Shown: in pieces, positions 6,523-18,800 of the stretch
Position numbering within the stretch: position 1 is the stretch's first letter
Layout of the letters: each line of letters begins with the position of its first letter
NCBI GenBank assembly: GCA_900544765.1
Contig: UQWI01000011.1
Span: 1-64,000 of the forward strand
Source: an uncultured Eubacteriales bacterium
GTDB lineage: Bacteria > Bacillota > Clostridia > Oscillospirales > Oscillospiraceae
Direction of reading: 5' to 3'
Length of the DNA: 64,000 bases
The notes under the pieces: model-generated
The model's input: only the letters and a program-made list of their open reading frames with translations
What the model was told of the DNA's origin: nothing
Database searches by the model: none
Program-made: the position numbers and the translations under genes

Positions 6523-6912
6523 ATGACTACTCTCAAACAGTGCGTGAAAGCCTGGCAGGCCCTGAATACGCTAGTGAAAACCGAGATGGACTATGCCTCG
6601 GCGCATGGACTCGTGATGCTGCGCGCGGCGCTGCGCCCGCACGTTCAGTTCTATAACGAGGAAGAAACCTCGCTCTCGGATAAGTACGCCGAGCACGACA
6701 AGGACGGGCGAGTAGTGCTCAAGGGGCCAGGCGTGGTGGAGTTCGGCACGGCCGAAAATCTCGCCGCTTTCCTGGCTGAGCGTGCGAAGCTGGACGAAGT
6801 AATGCTCACCGAGGATATAAATCTGGTCAAGATTAAGGCCCCTGAGCGCATCACGCCCGAGCAGGTAGAGGCGCTCTCGCCCTACGTCATATTTGAGGAG
6901 GCAGGCATATGA
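6523..6912 (+). CDS. Hypothetical phage protein
   Basis: A 129-residue, mostly helical, acidic protein with a good ribosome site (AGGAGG, ATG 6523). No signal peptide or membrane segment. The C-terminus (ERITPEQVEALSPYVIFEE) overlaps the next gene by four bases (ATGA), implying coupled translation with the nozzle protein. Short proteins of this kind accompany tail genes in Firmicutes phages and may act as assembly factors. No family assigned. Confidence 0.7.
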   Translation: MTTLKQCVKAWQALNTLVKTEMDYASAHGLVMLRAALRPHVQFYNEEETSLSDKYAEHDKDGRVVLKGPGVVEFGTAENLAAFLAERAKLDEVMLTEDINLVKIKAPERITPEQVEALSPYVIFEEAGI

Positions 6913-8513
6913 GCTTGCCGGAAATGCTTTACGGTTCGGGGCTGGGCAAGACGGCGCAGACGGCGTTCGGCGGATATAATCATAACCTCGCGGCTATCGA
7001 CGGGCAGATATGGGATATGAGGAACATGACCAGCAACTATGCTCCCTTGCTCTCGCCTCGTCCGCCTCGATACATAACATGCACACTCACGAAGCCGAAC
7101 GGCTTGTACGCCAACGACGGCTTGTATTGGGTGGATGGGACGGGCTTCTATGCTGACGGCACGCTTCGCGGAACGGTTACGGATTCCCGGAAGCAGTTCG
7201 CGGCAATAGGGGCCTATATCATTATCATGCCGGACTTGGCCTACTACAACAAGCTCACTCAGGAGTTCGGCAGCCTGAACGCAAGCTGGAGCGGCTCGGC
7301 CACGATCCAGGACGGTACATACGTTGGCGAAACGGCAAAGGGCAACACCATATACGCCGCCGGGGCCGACTGGGCGAGTAAGTTCAAGGCCGGTGATGGC
7401 CTGAATATCTCCGGCGCGACCGTGCATACCGAGAACAACAAGACGATAGTTGTCCGGGAGATTGAGGGCGACTATCTGCGTTTCTACGAAAACAGCTTTA
7501 CCGTAGGCGAGGGCGGGGACAGCGAAGCAAATCTCACGATATCGCGCGAAGCGCCGGAGCTGGACTTCATCTGCGAGAACGAGAACCGTCTTTGGGGCTG
7601 CAAGGCCGACACGATATATTCGAGCAAGCTCGGGGACCCGTTCAACTGGAACGTGTTCGACGGCGTGGCGACGGACAGCTACGCCGTGCAGGTGGGCAGC
7701 GCCGGAGATTTTACGGCGTGCTTCTCGTACCTCGGCTACGCTATCTTCTTCAAGGAGGACCAGATATATAAGGTCTACGGCGACAGGCCGAGCAACTTCC
7801 AGGTGATGAGCAGCGCTTCGCTGGGCGTAGAGGCGGGGAGCCATCTTAGCCTTGCCATAGCGGGCGAAACACTCTTCTACCTTACGCGGGCGGGAATAGT
7901 GGCTTACTCCGGCGGCATTCCGCAGAGTATATCCGACGCCTTCGGCACTGTACGATATCATAACGCCGTAGCGGGCAGCGATGGATTGAAATATTACGTC
8001 AGCATGCAGGACGATGACGGCGCATGGAGCCTGTTCGTGTATGATACCCGCCGCGGTATATGGGAGCGCGAGGACGAGACCGAGGCCGTGGGGTTCGCCT
8101 GGAATGCCGACCTCTATTTCCTAGGCGCAGACGCCAATCTGTGGCTTAACGGCCAGCCGCGGAGTGTACCGGAGGGCGCGACGGAAGAGAGCGCGGTGCA
8201 GAGTATGGTTGAGTTTGGCGAGTTTGTCGAGAACGACCCGAACAAAAAGGGTACGACAAAATTTCAGGCCCGTATATCCATCGACGCGGGCGCAAGCGTC
8301 ACCTTCTGGATTATGTTCGATTCGAGCGGGACCTGGGAAGAGATAGACACCATCGAAAGTAACGTGCTCCGGAGCTACGTCCTCCCGATAATCCCCCGCA
8401 GAAACGACCATTTCAAGATAAAGATAACCGGCGCGGGCGGATGGAGGCTCTATTCGCTCACGCGAGAGAGCTATATCGGCAGCGAGCTCAAGAGCACGCC
8501 GGGCAGACAGTAA
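6909..8513 (+). CDS. Tail nozzle / tubular protein, beta-propeller type (podovirus-like)
   Basis: A 534-residue protein with the blade-like sequence pattern of podovirus nozzle proteins (P22 gp10 or T7 gp12 class): NRLWGCKADTIYSSKLGDPF near 223, then FTACFSYLGYAIFFKEDQIY, then SASLGVEAGSHLSLAIAG, LFYLTRAGIVAYSGG, and further W/D-rich blades. No membrane segment or signal. It should sit at the short tail tip. Assigned by pattern recall; the strong blade repeats support it. Confidence 0.78.
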   Translation: MSLPEMLYGSGLGKTAQTAFGGYNHNLAAIDGQIWDMRNMTSNYAPLLSPRPPRYITCTLTKPNGLYANDGLYWVDGTGFYADGTLRGTVTDSRKQFAAIGAYIIIMPDLAYYNKLTQEFGSLNASWSGSATIQDGTYVGETAKGNTIYAAGADWASKFKAGDGLNISGATVHTENNKTIVVREIEGDYLRFYENSFTVGEGGDSEANLTISREAPELDFICENENRLWGCKADTIYSSKLGDPFNWNVFDGVATDSYAVQVGSAGDFTACFSYLGYAIFFKEDQIYKVYGDRPSNFQVMSSASLGVEAGSHLSLAIAGETLFYLTRAGIVAYSGGIPQSISDAFGTVRYHNAVAGSDGLKYYVSMQDDDGAWSLFVYDTRRGIWEREDETEAVGFAWNADLYFLGADANLWLNGQPRSVPEGATEESAVQSMVEFGEFVENDPNKKGTTKFQARISIDAGASVTFWIMFDSSGTWEEIDTIESNVLRSYVLPIIPRRNDHFKIKITGAGGWRLYSLTRESYIGSELKSTPGRQ

Positions 8514-8525
8514 GGAGGGACAACA

Positions 8526-9857
8526 ATGCCGATGGCAACACTCAGCACTCCGAACACTCGGAGCAGATACACCTATGACCAGTTCCGGCAGGCGGCGGAG
8601 AGCAGCGGCCTGCTTGGTGAGTTCTCCGACGCGGACCTGCAGCTTGCTCAGCGCAACCCGGACGCGGGAATGTCGCTCTTGAGCTACAAGCGGGACTGGC
8701 ACAGCGCCACAAGCGACGCCGACCGGCAGCTTGCCAACCTGGGAGCAGAGGGGATCCGCAGAAGCTACGGAAGCTATAACGGCGGGGGCGACGGCGGCAA
8801 CTACTACCTCGAACCACTCAGCCCAAACATGTTCGAGTATCCGGACGCGCCGAGCTTCAGCGGCGGCACCAATGCCGGGACGATACAAGACCTGTACGAC
8901 GACATGCTCAATTACGGCGACTTCGAGTACGGCTCTGCGCCTGAGTACACAAACCGTTGGGACGATACAATAACTGGCCTCATAGATGAGATACTCAACA
9001 GGCCGGATTTCTCATACGATCCCAACACGGACCCCTTGTACAGCCAGTACAGGAAGGCATACCTCCGCGAGGGAGATCGAGCGACGGCCGACGCGCTCGG
9101 CGCGGCCGCAGCGGCGAGCGGCGGGCTTCCCTCCAGCTATGCACAGACGGCGGCGGGCCAGGCGGGCAACTACTACGCGGCACAGCTGACGGACAAGATA
9201 CCGGAGCTGTGGCAGCTTGCATATGACAAGTACCTGAACGACTACAACATGATGCTTTCCGACCTCGGCGTTGTGCAGGGCCAGGAGGATACGGACTTCG
9301 ACCGCTACCTCACCGAGCTGAACCAGTTCAACACAGACCGAGATTTCGCGTATGGCTCATGGCTCGACAGGTACAATATGCTCAGCAACAATCTTCAGAC
9401 CGGCATGAATCTCGATTCTCAGGAGTTCGACCGCTATCTCGCGGCGTTGCAGCAGTACAACACAGACCGAGACTTCGCCTATGGGCAGTTCATCGACGAG
9501 ATTAACGACCAGACCACGGACTTTGACACTCTCGTCGGCATGGCGGAGCTGGCGGCGCAGTACGGCGACTACAGCGGTTTGCAGAATCTCGGCATTCGCG
9601 TGCCGCAGCTTTCGGGCGGCAGCGGGTATACCGGCGGCGGCAGCAATAGCGGCGGAGACGATGAAGAGAACAATAGTGGGGACGGCAATGGCAGACCGTC
9701 CGGCGGCAGCATGACCGCCAGCGCCTTCCTCGGGCAGATAAACCGTATACCGGGGCTTACCGAGGAAAACAAGGTTGCCATGGCCGTTGACGCATACAAC
9801 AACGGGCAGCTCAGTGAGGACGAATACAACCGAGTGCTTGACAGTTTGGGGTATTGA
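8526..9857 (+). CDS. Putative ejection (internal virion) protein
   Basis: A 443-residue, Tyr/Asp/Gln-rich protein with an Ala/Gly segment near 190-220 (GAAAAASGGLPSSYAQTAAGQ) that could insert in or traverse a membrane during genome delivery. Two near-repeats occur in the C-terminal half: FDRYLTELNQFNTDRDFAYG and, about 42 residues later, FDRYLAALQQYNTDRDFAYG. A Gly/Ser/Asp/Asn linker (near 370-395) precedes a small helical end. It lies between nozzle protein and giant protein, as ejection proteins do in P22-like genomes. The function is inferred from order and composition. Confidence 0.65.
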   Translation: MPMATLSTPNTRSRYTYDQFRQAAESSGLLGEFSDADLQLAQRNPDAGMSLLSYKRDWHSATSDADRQLANLGAEGIRRSYGSYNGGGDGGNYYLEPLSPNMFEYPDAPSFSGGTNAGTIQDLYDDMLNYGDFEYGSAPEYTNRWDDTITGLIDEILNRPDFSYDPNTDPLYSQYRKAYLREGDRATADALGAAAAASGGLPSSYAQTAAGQAGNYYAAQLTDKIPELWQLAYDKYLNDYNMMLSDLGVVQGQEDTDFDRYLTELNQFNTDRDFAYGSWLDRYNMLSNNLQTGMNLDSQEFDRYLAALQQYNTDRDFAYGQFIDEINDQTTDFDTLVGMAELAAQYGDYSGLQNLGIRVPQLSGGSGYTGGGSNSGGDDEENNSGDGNGRPSGGSMTASAFLGQINRIPGLTEENKVAMAVDAYNNGQLSEDEYNRVLDSLGY

Positions 9858-9860
9858 TAT

Positions 9861-12800
9861 ATGACTACTGATGAACGTACACGCCGCGCGCTGGAACGGG
9901 CGCGGGAAAACGACAGCAACAACAGGGACGCCACACGCCGTGTGACGTCTCCTGCCATATCTGGCGGCAGCGAGGCCACCCGCAGCCGGACGGAGCGCGC
10001 CCTGCAAAGTGCAAGGCAGAAGGATAGCCAGCCGAGGAAACTCACGCCTACGCGTGACACATCTGCGCAGAAGTCGACGGCGCCAGCTATCACGCGGACT
10101 ACGCCTCAGTCGAGCGCTAGCGGGCAGATAACCAGCGCGCTTGACCGCTTTGGAGATCGCGGAGTAGTAGACACGTTCTCCAGTGCAGACAATTGGGACA
10201 ACGCCGGGGAGGCGGAGGCCGGGCTGCAGCAGTGGCAGAGCGAGGCCGAGAATATCAGCTCACAGATAACGGAGCGGGAGAACGCCATAGCCAGCAAGCG
10301 GGATGAGCTGGAGCGGCTCAACTCGCAGGGCGCGAACAGCCAATCCGAAGTTGAGCGCTATAATCAACTTGCGGGGGATCTGCGCGCCGATGTAGAAGAG
10401 TACAATTCCCTCGTTAACGATTACAACCGGGTTGCAGAGCGCATGAGCACCGGGACGGCTAGATACCGCGAAATTCTCGGCGGAGGGTATGAGCGTGCGG
10501 AGAGCATGGAGGCAGAGGCGCAGACGCTCGAAGAACGCAACAGAGAGATAGAGCGGCAGCTCCGCGCGGAGGAGCCTTTCGTCGTTGCGCCGTCGCAGGC
10601 GCAGGAAGTGGAGCGGCTGCGCGCCGAACTCGAGGAAAACACCAGGCGCATATCGCAGCTGCGTTCAGACGCGGCCGACGAGAGGATGCAGTATTACAGC
10701 AGCCTTCAGATGGCGGAGGACTGGGAACAGAACTCTGCACCACTCACTGCGAGCCAGGCGGCGCAGATAGCGCGGGCGGGAGGAGACAACAGCCCGTACT
10801 ACAACGGCAGCTCGGTATACGACTATATCAACCGCCTCGGCCCAATAAGCCAGCACAGCGGCTATACATCCGATGGCAACCAGTATGAATCCTACTCCAC
10901 CATGACGCCAGAGGAGATTAGTGTATACAATTATCTCTACGCGACACGAGGTGTTGAGGCCGCAAACGAGTTTCTGGCACAGCTCCAGGAGACACTCAAC
11001 TACAGGCTTGGCGTGCAGAACTATGAGGACATGGGCGGCCTGGGTAAAGCCCTGTACTGGATACCGGCGGGATTGAGCCAGTTTTCGAGCGGTATCGAAC
11101 AGCTCTTCAGCCGCGAAGCTGTGCCGACGTCGCCGACGCTCTACACCTCAAGTATGATACAGCAGGAAGCTCAGGAGAGAAGCCCGGTGCTCGGCACGCT
11201 CTATGAGTTGGGCACAACGCTTTCCAACATGGCTCCGAGTGTGCTGGCATCTGCGCTCGGCGGCTGGGCCCTCGGCGGGGCAGGCATGGCGGCAGGAACT
11301 GCGGCGAGGGCCGCAGGCCTCGGCGGCAGCGCGATGCTGGGCGCGAGCGCCGGCGGCAATGCGTACACACAGGCACTGAACGAAGGGCGAAGCCCCGACG
11401 AGGCGCGCACATACGCCACGTTGGTTGGAGCCAGCGAGGGCGCATTTCAGTACCTGCTGGGCGGCATTGGGAGCCTGGGCGGTATCGGGGTGCGCTCCAT
11501 CGCGTCCAAGATAGGCGCGCTGGACAACGTACTTGGACGAATTGCAAGTTCCACTGCCGGTAAGCTGGTGGGCAACATGATATCCGAGGGCACCGAGGAG
11601 GGCTTGCAGGAGCTTCTGGAACCGGCGTTCCGAACCCTGGTGTTCGACGAGGAATACAACGCAGACTTCGGGGACGTAGCGTACAGCTTCCTCCTGGGCG
11701 CGCTGAGCGCGGGGATTATAGATGCTCCTGGCGCGGTGCGCGAGAGCATACAGCAGCGCAGGCAGCCGAGCGCGCCGGACTTCTCCATCATGGAAGGGTA
11801 CATAGGCGAGGACGGCACGGACAACTTCCAGGGCGTGCGAACGCTGGAGGAGCTGGACACCAGATACATGGAAATGGCCGAGAGCGAGAACGCCGAGGCG
11901 CTGGACTGGGAGAACATTGTGAACCAGTACAAAATGGCGCGGACGTTCCTTGCCGGCATGAATGCTCAGGAAAACAGCCAAGTACAGGAGGAAAGCTCCG
12001 AAGCCGCGGCTTCACCCTCGGAAACCGGCGGCGTGGTGCTGCCGACATCGGAGGAGCTGGACGCCCGCGAGCGGCTTGCATCGGCGACTGATGACCTGGA
12101 GCGGAGCGGGATTACCGCCGGAGTGAGCGAGGAGAACATAGCGGCGGCACAGCGCATAAGCAGCGCGCTCGGCCGCCAGGTGCGTTTCTACGACGGCGCA
12201 GCGGAAGCAGGACCTGCTCAGGCCGCCAACGGGTACTACCTTGACGGCACGATATACGTCAACAGCCGGAGCACAAACCCCGTGGCACAGATAATAGCTC
12301 ATGAGCTGACACACAGCGTGGAGATGGCGGACGCCTACAGCGAGCTGTCCTCGCTGGTGCTGGATCACATTCAGCAGAGCGGCGTGGACTTGCAGCAGCT
12401 CCGGCAGTCCAAGCGCGAGCTGTACGAGCGCAACGGTGTGCAGCTTAGCAGCGATGCCGACATAGACAGCGAGATCGTGGCCGAGTACATCGAGAAAAAT
12501 CTGCTCACCGACGAGGAGAGCATACGCACGCTCACGCAGAACAACAGGAGCCTGGGCGAGCGCATACTCGCGTGGTTGAACGAACTCCTGGCGCGGCTGG
12601 GCAATGCCGGCGCACGCGAGCGCGCTTTTGTTGTCGAGGCTCGCGACGCCTACAGCAGGGCGCTGGCAGAGACGGCGCCGGCCGAGCAGAGCCAGACCGC
12701 CGGGCAGACCGCGCCTGCGACAGAGAGCCGCGCGGAACAGACCCCGGAGCCGGAAACGGACACCGAGGCCAATACCGAAGAACCGCCGAGCCGCGCCAGC

Positions 12801-15800
12801 CTGCGCCAGCTCAGGGAGGACTATGCCGCCGGCCGACTCACTGACGAGGAATTCGACTCCGCCCTGGACGCCATTGAGGAGCAGGAAACATTGGAAGGGC
12901 GCAGCGCGTTTGATGAGCTGCGGTACAGCTTCGGCGGCAGAAATGCCGCGCGCGCCAACATGGCCAGCTTGGAACAGGCTCAGCAGATGGAGGAGCAGCA
13001 GGTGGACGCCGAGACAATACGGCAACTTACAGGCTGGTTCCGCGGTGCAGATGACAAGTGGCGCTTCGAGATCGATGACTCCGGCATGAGGTTTGAACCG
13101 CGCGGAGATTTGAACTTCGGCGACCCGGATTACCAGAGGTATAGGGAGCTGCGCAACCGGCTGGAAGCTGAGATGCTGGACTTGGGCGGCACTCCGCTTA
13201 CGGAGGCGGAACACGCCGAATTCTCAGAATTGGCGACGAGGTACAGCGATTATTACAGGCGGCCGGGCGTGCGCGGCGACACCCTAGTCCACGAGATACA
13301 GCACGCCATACAGGCACAGGAGGGCTTTGCAGGCGGCAGCAGCCCGGCATACTGGGGCGGAGAAAACGCCAGGGAGATGTACCGCAACACTGCGGGCGAG
13401 ATTGAAGCGCGGGACGCCGCGGTTCGCCGGCGGCTCACTGCCGAGGAGCGGCGCACCACGCCGCCGGACACCGGCGACGAGAACACGGTGTTCGTTGAGG
13501 AGAATTTGCCGGCCGGATATTCCATCGACGAAAACTACGAGCGGGACATTGACGACTGGGACAGCCGCGGGAGGCCGGACGGCGAGGTGTTCATCCTCGG
13601 CGAGACGGGCGACGTGCTTCAGGGCCTGGGTGCGATGGAGCAGGACATATTTCTGCGCAGTGAGAAGGTAAATAACATAATGGAAAAGCACCCGGAAATG
13701 ACGCTTTCAGAAATAAAGCGTATTCCCGAAGTGCTGGATGATCCGATACTGGTTCTTAGCAGCAGTAATGCCGGACGCAGGAGCAGAAATAGCCGCCTCG
13801 TAATCTTTAGCGAGGCCAGGGCGCAAAATGGGCAGCCGATCATGGCTGTGCTTGACTTGCAGCCGGTGGAAAATCGAATCATTATAAACGATATGCAGAA
13901 GGTAAATAGCGCCTACACCCGGAACAATGCTGAAAACTATATCCGTAAGAGCAAAGTTCTGTACGCAGATGAAGACAAAACCATGCCGCTGCTTTCAAGC
14001 ATAGAAAACAGCCAGAGCGCTTCGTCGTCGTCCAGACTTGCACATACTGGGTCTGGAGGGCTTCTTCGCTCTGGCTATGTAGGGAGTATATCATACGAAA
14101 ATGGCGGAGTCAACATCGAGGGCGTACCGTTTGACGAAGTCGTGAGCACCGAGGACACGCCGCAGTATTCCATCTCGCGACAGCGTGACCGGGGCGAGAT
14201 GCTCGACCAGCTGCGGCGCTACATCAACGGAGAGATAGACACCAGCGAGATCCGCGCCTACATTGACGGCGTGGACGATGCAAGCACGGCGGAGGCAGAC
14301 GAGGCTGCGAGCATAGTAAACACTGCCCATGCCGAGGGAATGAGCGTGGATGAGTATCTGCGCCAGAACTGGGACGAGTACGAGTACGACGGCGAACTGA
14401 ACGAGACAGCCCGCCGGGCGCTGGAGCTCGAGCGGGAACAGGCGCGCCGCCGGTATTCTGTGAGCGACCCCGAGCGCGTGATTATCGCCCCCGGCGGGGA
14501 GACGATCATCGAGAATCCCACGGACAGCGAATACCGGGCGATGAGCAACGAGGCCTACCAGGACTTCCCGTGGCTCTGGAACACCGGCGAGACCGCCGTG
14601 AACGTGCGGCAGGAGCCGGACGGCACAAGGTACATCTGGAGCAAGAGCGACGGAGACGCTTTTCCGCTGAACGCGCAGTACAGCGTGGACGAGGGGACGG
14701 TGCTGCCTACCGCGGCGCAGGCCGAGTACGACGAGCTGTATAACCGGCTGCCCGCGAAGGCGCGCGCGTCGATGCGCCGGGCGGAGAGCGCGCTCCTTAC
14801 CGGGCTTGGCAAGACGCTGAGCATCCCGAACGCCGAGCGGCACGGCGAGCTGCGCGACGTCGTACATGACCTTGAGCTTGAATACCTCAACAGCGGCACG
14901 GTGAGCCAGGAGGTGCGCGACGAGCTGTTTGCACGCGCATATGACGCGGGCGTGGTTATTGACCGCGAGTTCTACGACCAGTACAAGGACGTGAGAGATT
15001 ACCTGCGCAAGACCAATATCGACGTTGGCGCCGAAGTGCAGGCAGACATCCCGGACTTCAACGATTTCCGGACGTCCAATATGGGACGGCTCAAGATCCG
15101 CACACAGTACGGCACCAACATAGACCAGCTCTATCAAGACCTGAACGAACGGTGGCCGGAGCTTTTCCCCGACAGCATAATAGTGCCGAGTGACCAGCTG
15201 CTGAAAATGGCCGAAGCAGTGCAGAACATTGAGGTGGTACAGCGCAGTCTTGACGAGTTCGCCGGGCGAGATGCAAAGATGTTCCGGGAGGCTATGCGCA
15301 GGGAGTTCGACGCCGAAGTGGCCAAGCTCATAGGCGAGCTGCGCGACGTGCAGCGCTACATGTACGACCAGGAAAACCCCGACGCCGTAAACGCCGGTAT
15401 TCCGGTGCCGCAGTCAGTGGAGGAAGCGGCGGCACTCTGGCAGCAGGTCAAGCCGCTGCGCCGCACTTATGAGCGCACGCTGGCGCGGACACTGCTCACT
15501 CGTTCGGACGAGCAGCTGGTAAATGACCTCATGCGCGGGCAGATAAGCCTCGAAAACCTAAACCCGGAGACGGACAACGTGGCCGGCATTACGGCCGTGT
15601 ACCAGGCGAAACAGGCGTATGAGTCCGTAATAAAGCCGCTTCGCGTGTGGAACCAGCAGCGCAAGGCACAGCTGCGTGAGCGCGCTGATCAGCTGCTTGA
15701 GAACGCGAACGACTGGAAGGACAAGCGCGCCGGCATCATGTATTCGCGCGAGACGATGGAGCGGAACATCCGCGACATCGTGACAGACCCCAACGACGCC

Positions 15801-18800
15801 GAGGCCATTATATCCGAGTATTTCACGCCGGTACACGAGGCCACGGCAAACGCGAACCGCATGAAGAACAGTTACCGCGACCGCGTGCGCGCCCTCGACC
15901 TGTCGCGCCGTGTGGCCGACGGCAACGTGGTCAGCGAGGCGCACGCCGTACAGCTGCTCGGCGAGGCGGAGGACAACATCCGCATGATGGAGCAGAGCCG
16001 GGGGCGGATAAAAGTCCGGGACGGCAAGAGCCTTTCGGACTGGCGAGCGATAGTGCAGAATCTGTGGAAAGAAAATCCCAACCTGGATGAGCAGAAAATC
16101 CGAAGCGCCGTGAACGAATTCCGCGCTATATATGACGAGCTGTTCCAGCAGATGAACGATGTCCGCGTGCGAAACGGCTATGAGCCTATCAACTACAGGA
16201 GCGGCTACTTCCCGCACTTCCAGCCCGGAGAGGGCGACGGTATACTCTCGCAGTTCGGCCGCGTGCTGGGCATCGACACGCAGGTGACTGCGCTGCCCAC
16301 GACCATCAACGGCCTAACGCACACGTTCCGGCCGGGCATCACCTGGTTTGGCAATGCTCAGGAGCGTATCGGCTTCAACACTGTCTACGACGCCGTGGAG
16401 GGCTTTGACAAGTACATCGAGGGCGTGAGCGACGTTATCACGCAGACGGACAACATCCAGCGGCTTCGGGCGCTGGCAAGCCAGATTCGCTACAGAACTA
16501 CGGACGATGGTATCCGGGCGCAGATAGACACGGTTCGTGCTGACCCAAATAAAACAGAAGAAGATAAGCAAAATAAAATCAATGAAATCTACCAAGAAGC
16601 GCGTTTTACCCTTAGTAATTTTGTCGTTCAGCTTGACGAGTACACGAATCTGCTGGCAAACAAAAAGAGTAGCCTTGACAGAACGGTAGAGGGATTGGTA
16701 GGTAGAAACCGACTTTATAATTTTATGAAGTGGTTTGAAGGGCGCGTCGCTGCTAATATGGTGGCAATCAACCCAGCGTCGTGGCTTACAAACTTCGTAC
16801 CGTTAACGCAAGGCTGGGCTGGTATTGGGACAAGGGATCTCGCGGTAGGCCTGTGGGATACCTTGAAGGCAATGAAAAACGATGACGGCATAATCGGTAA
16901 GAGCACGTTCTTGACTAACAGGATGGGCAGCGACCCTATAGTTCACGCCTGGGAAAAAGAACCGGAGCCGGAATCGGCCGTTGGAAAGGCATTCTGGAAC
17001 ATCGGAATGAAAGCAGGACAATGGGGGGATAGGCTATCGTATCCTATGCAGTTTATCGACCAGATTGTTTCTGGCGCACTTGTCCGCGGTAGATACTATC
17101 AAAACCTTGGAAAGGGTTTGAGCGATGATGCGGCTATGGCTGACGCGGACGCTTTTGCGGCCAACGTCATGGCGGACAGGAGCAAAGGTGCTGTGCCAAC
17201 GCTATTTCAGTCGCACAATCCGTTTGTAAAACTGCTTACACAATTCCAACTCGAGGTAAACAACCAGTTAGGCTTTATATTTAAGGACATACCTAGGGAA
17301 TACCGAAAGTACGGTATTCGCGCGCTAAGTACAGCTATTTTTAAGTTTGTGATTGGTGCATGGCTGTTTGACGAGCTATACGAGTGGCTGATAGGTCGCC
17401 GCCCGGCGCTCGACCCGATAGGCATAGCTCTTGACACATTCGAGGATTTGAGCGGATGGGAAATACCAAACTTGGTTGAATTGGGCAGAGGTGAGCGTCC
17501 TTATCGTGTGGAGGAACAAAAAGGGCTGTTCCAGACAAGCACGAATTTAATTACCAATCTGGCAGAAAACTTACCCTTTTCCAGTGTGTTTACCGATGGA
17601 GGGCGCTTGCCGATAAGCAGTGCAATACCTGATTTAGGCGCTCTTGCCGAGGCTATTTTGGATGATGACAAAAGTCCAGAGCGTAGAAAGCAGGAAATAG
17701 CACAAGAATTGGGAAGGCTCGGAACTTATGCGTTGCTCCCGTTCGGCGGCGGCCAGCTCAACAGGATATACGATACCATTCGTGCCGTCTCCGAGGGTGG
17801 TGTGTATACCTACAACAACGAGGGCGAGCGGCTCTTACAATACCCTGTTTATACCGATACAGTCGAACAAGCGATAAAGAACGCTTTGGGCGCCGGCATA
17901 TTCGGTACGACGTCACTACCCACCGGTCGCGAGTGGATAGAAGACGGCTTCCCAACCTTGACAGCAGAGCAGACGGCGGTATATCAGGGGATGCTCGACG
18001 CAGGAGTGAGCGGAGAGGATGCATACAGTCTCATACAGGAAATCCGTCAGACCGAGGATAATGACGCAAAACGCTATGTCATCCAGCAGGCGGACATTTC
18101 CGGCGACGGCAAGAGCGTGGCCTATTACGGGTTGTTTGCTAACGATGCAGAGAAAAGCACAATGGATAGCCTAGCAGAAAGTGGTGCTGACATGGGCGAG
18201 GTAACAGATGCGCTTATAGGCATTAAGAACGCCGGAGCACTTACTGGCGCTCGGGAAACTGAGTACAAGCTCCGAGCCATAGTCAATGCTGACCTTACTC
18301 AAGACGAGAAAATGCAACTGTATAGAGGTATTATCAGTGACAAGCAGGATGAGGATATACTAGCCTTTACGGATGCTAAGATACCATTTGATGTATACCT
18401 TGAAGCCAAGCAGGAATATGCGGAAATCAGAGAAAACACAGAGGACAGCACTGACCGGACTTTACAGTTTGCGGAGTGGGTGAATGGCCTTGACGTGAAC
18501 AGGGAACAGGCGGCAGTTATCCAGGATACCATTGCGCCACTGCGAGGAGACCTCGAAAAGCTTACCGATGCCGGTATGGACTATAGTACCGCGGCGGAAG
18601 TGAATAATACTCTGGACAATCTCGGAGAGGACGCGAGTTCTACCGAGGAGTATATGGCCATAGCGCAGATGCCAATATCTGAATCGGAAAAAGAACTCGC
18701 CCTTGAGGCAATCATGAGCGAGAGCGCCTTTGAAAAATATGAACGCGCCACACAGGTGGGAATAGACACATATGACTACTGCACCTTCCTTGACACCATA

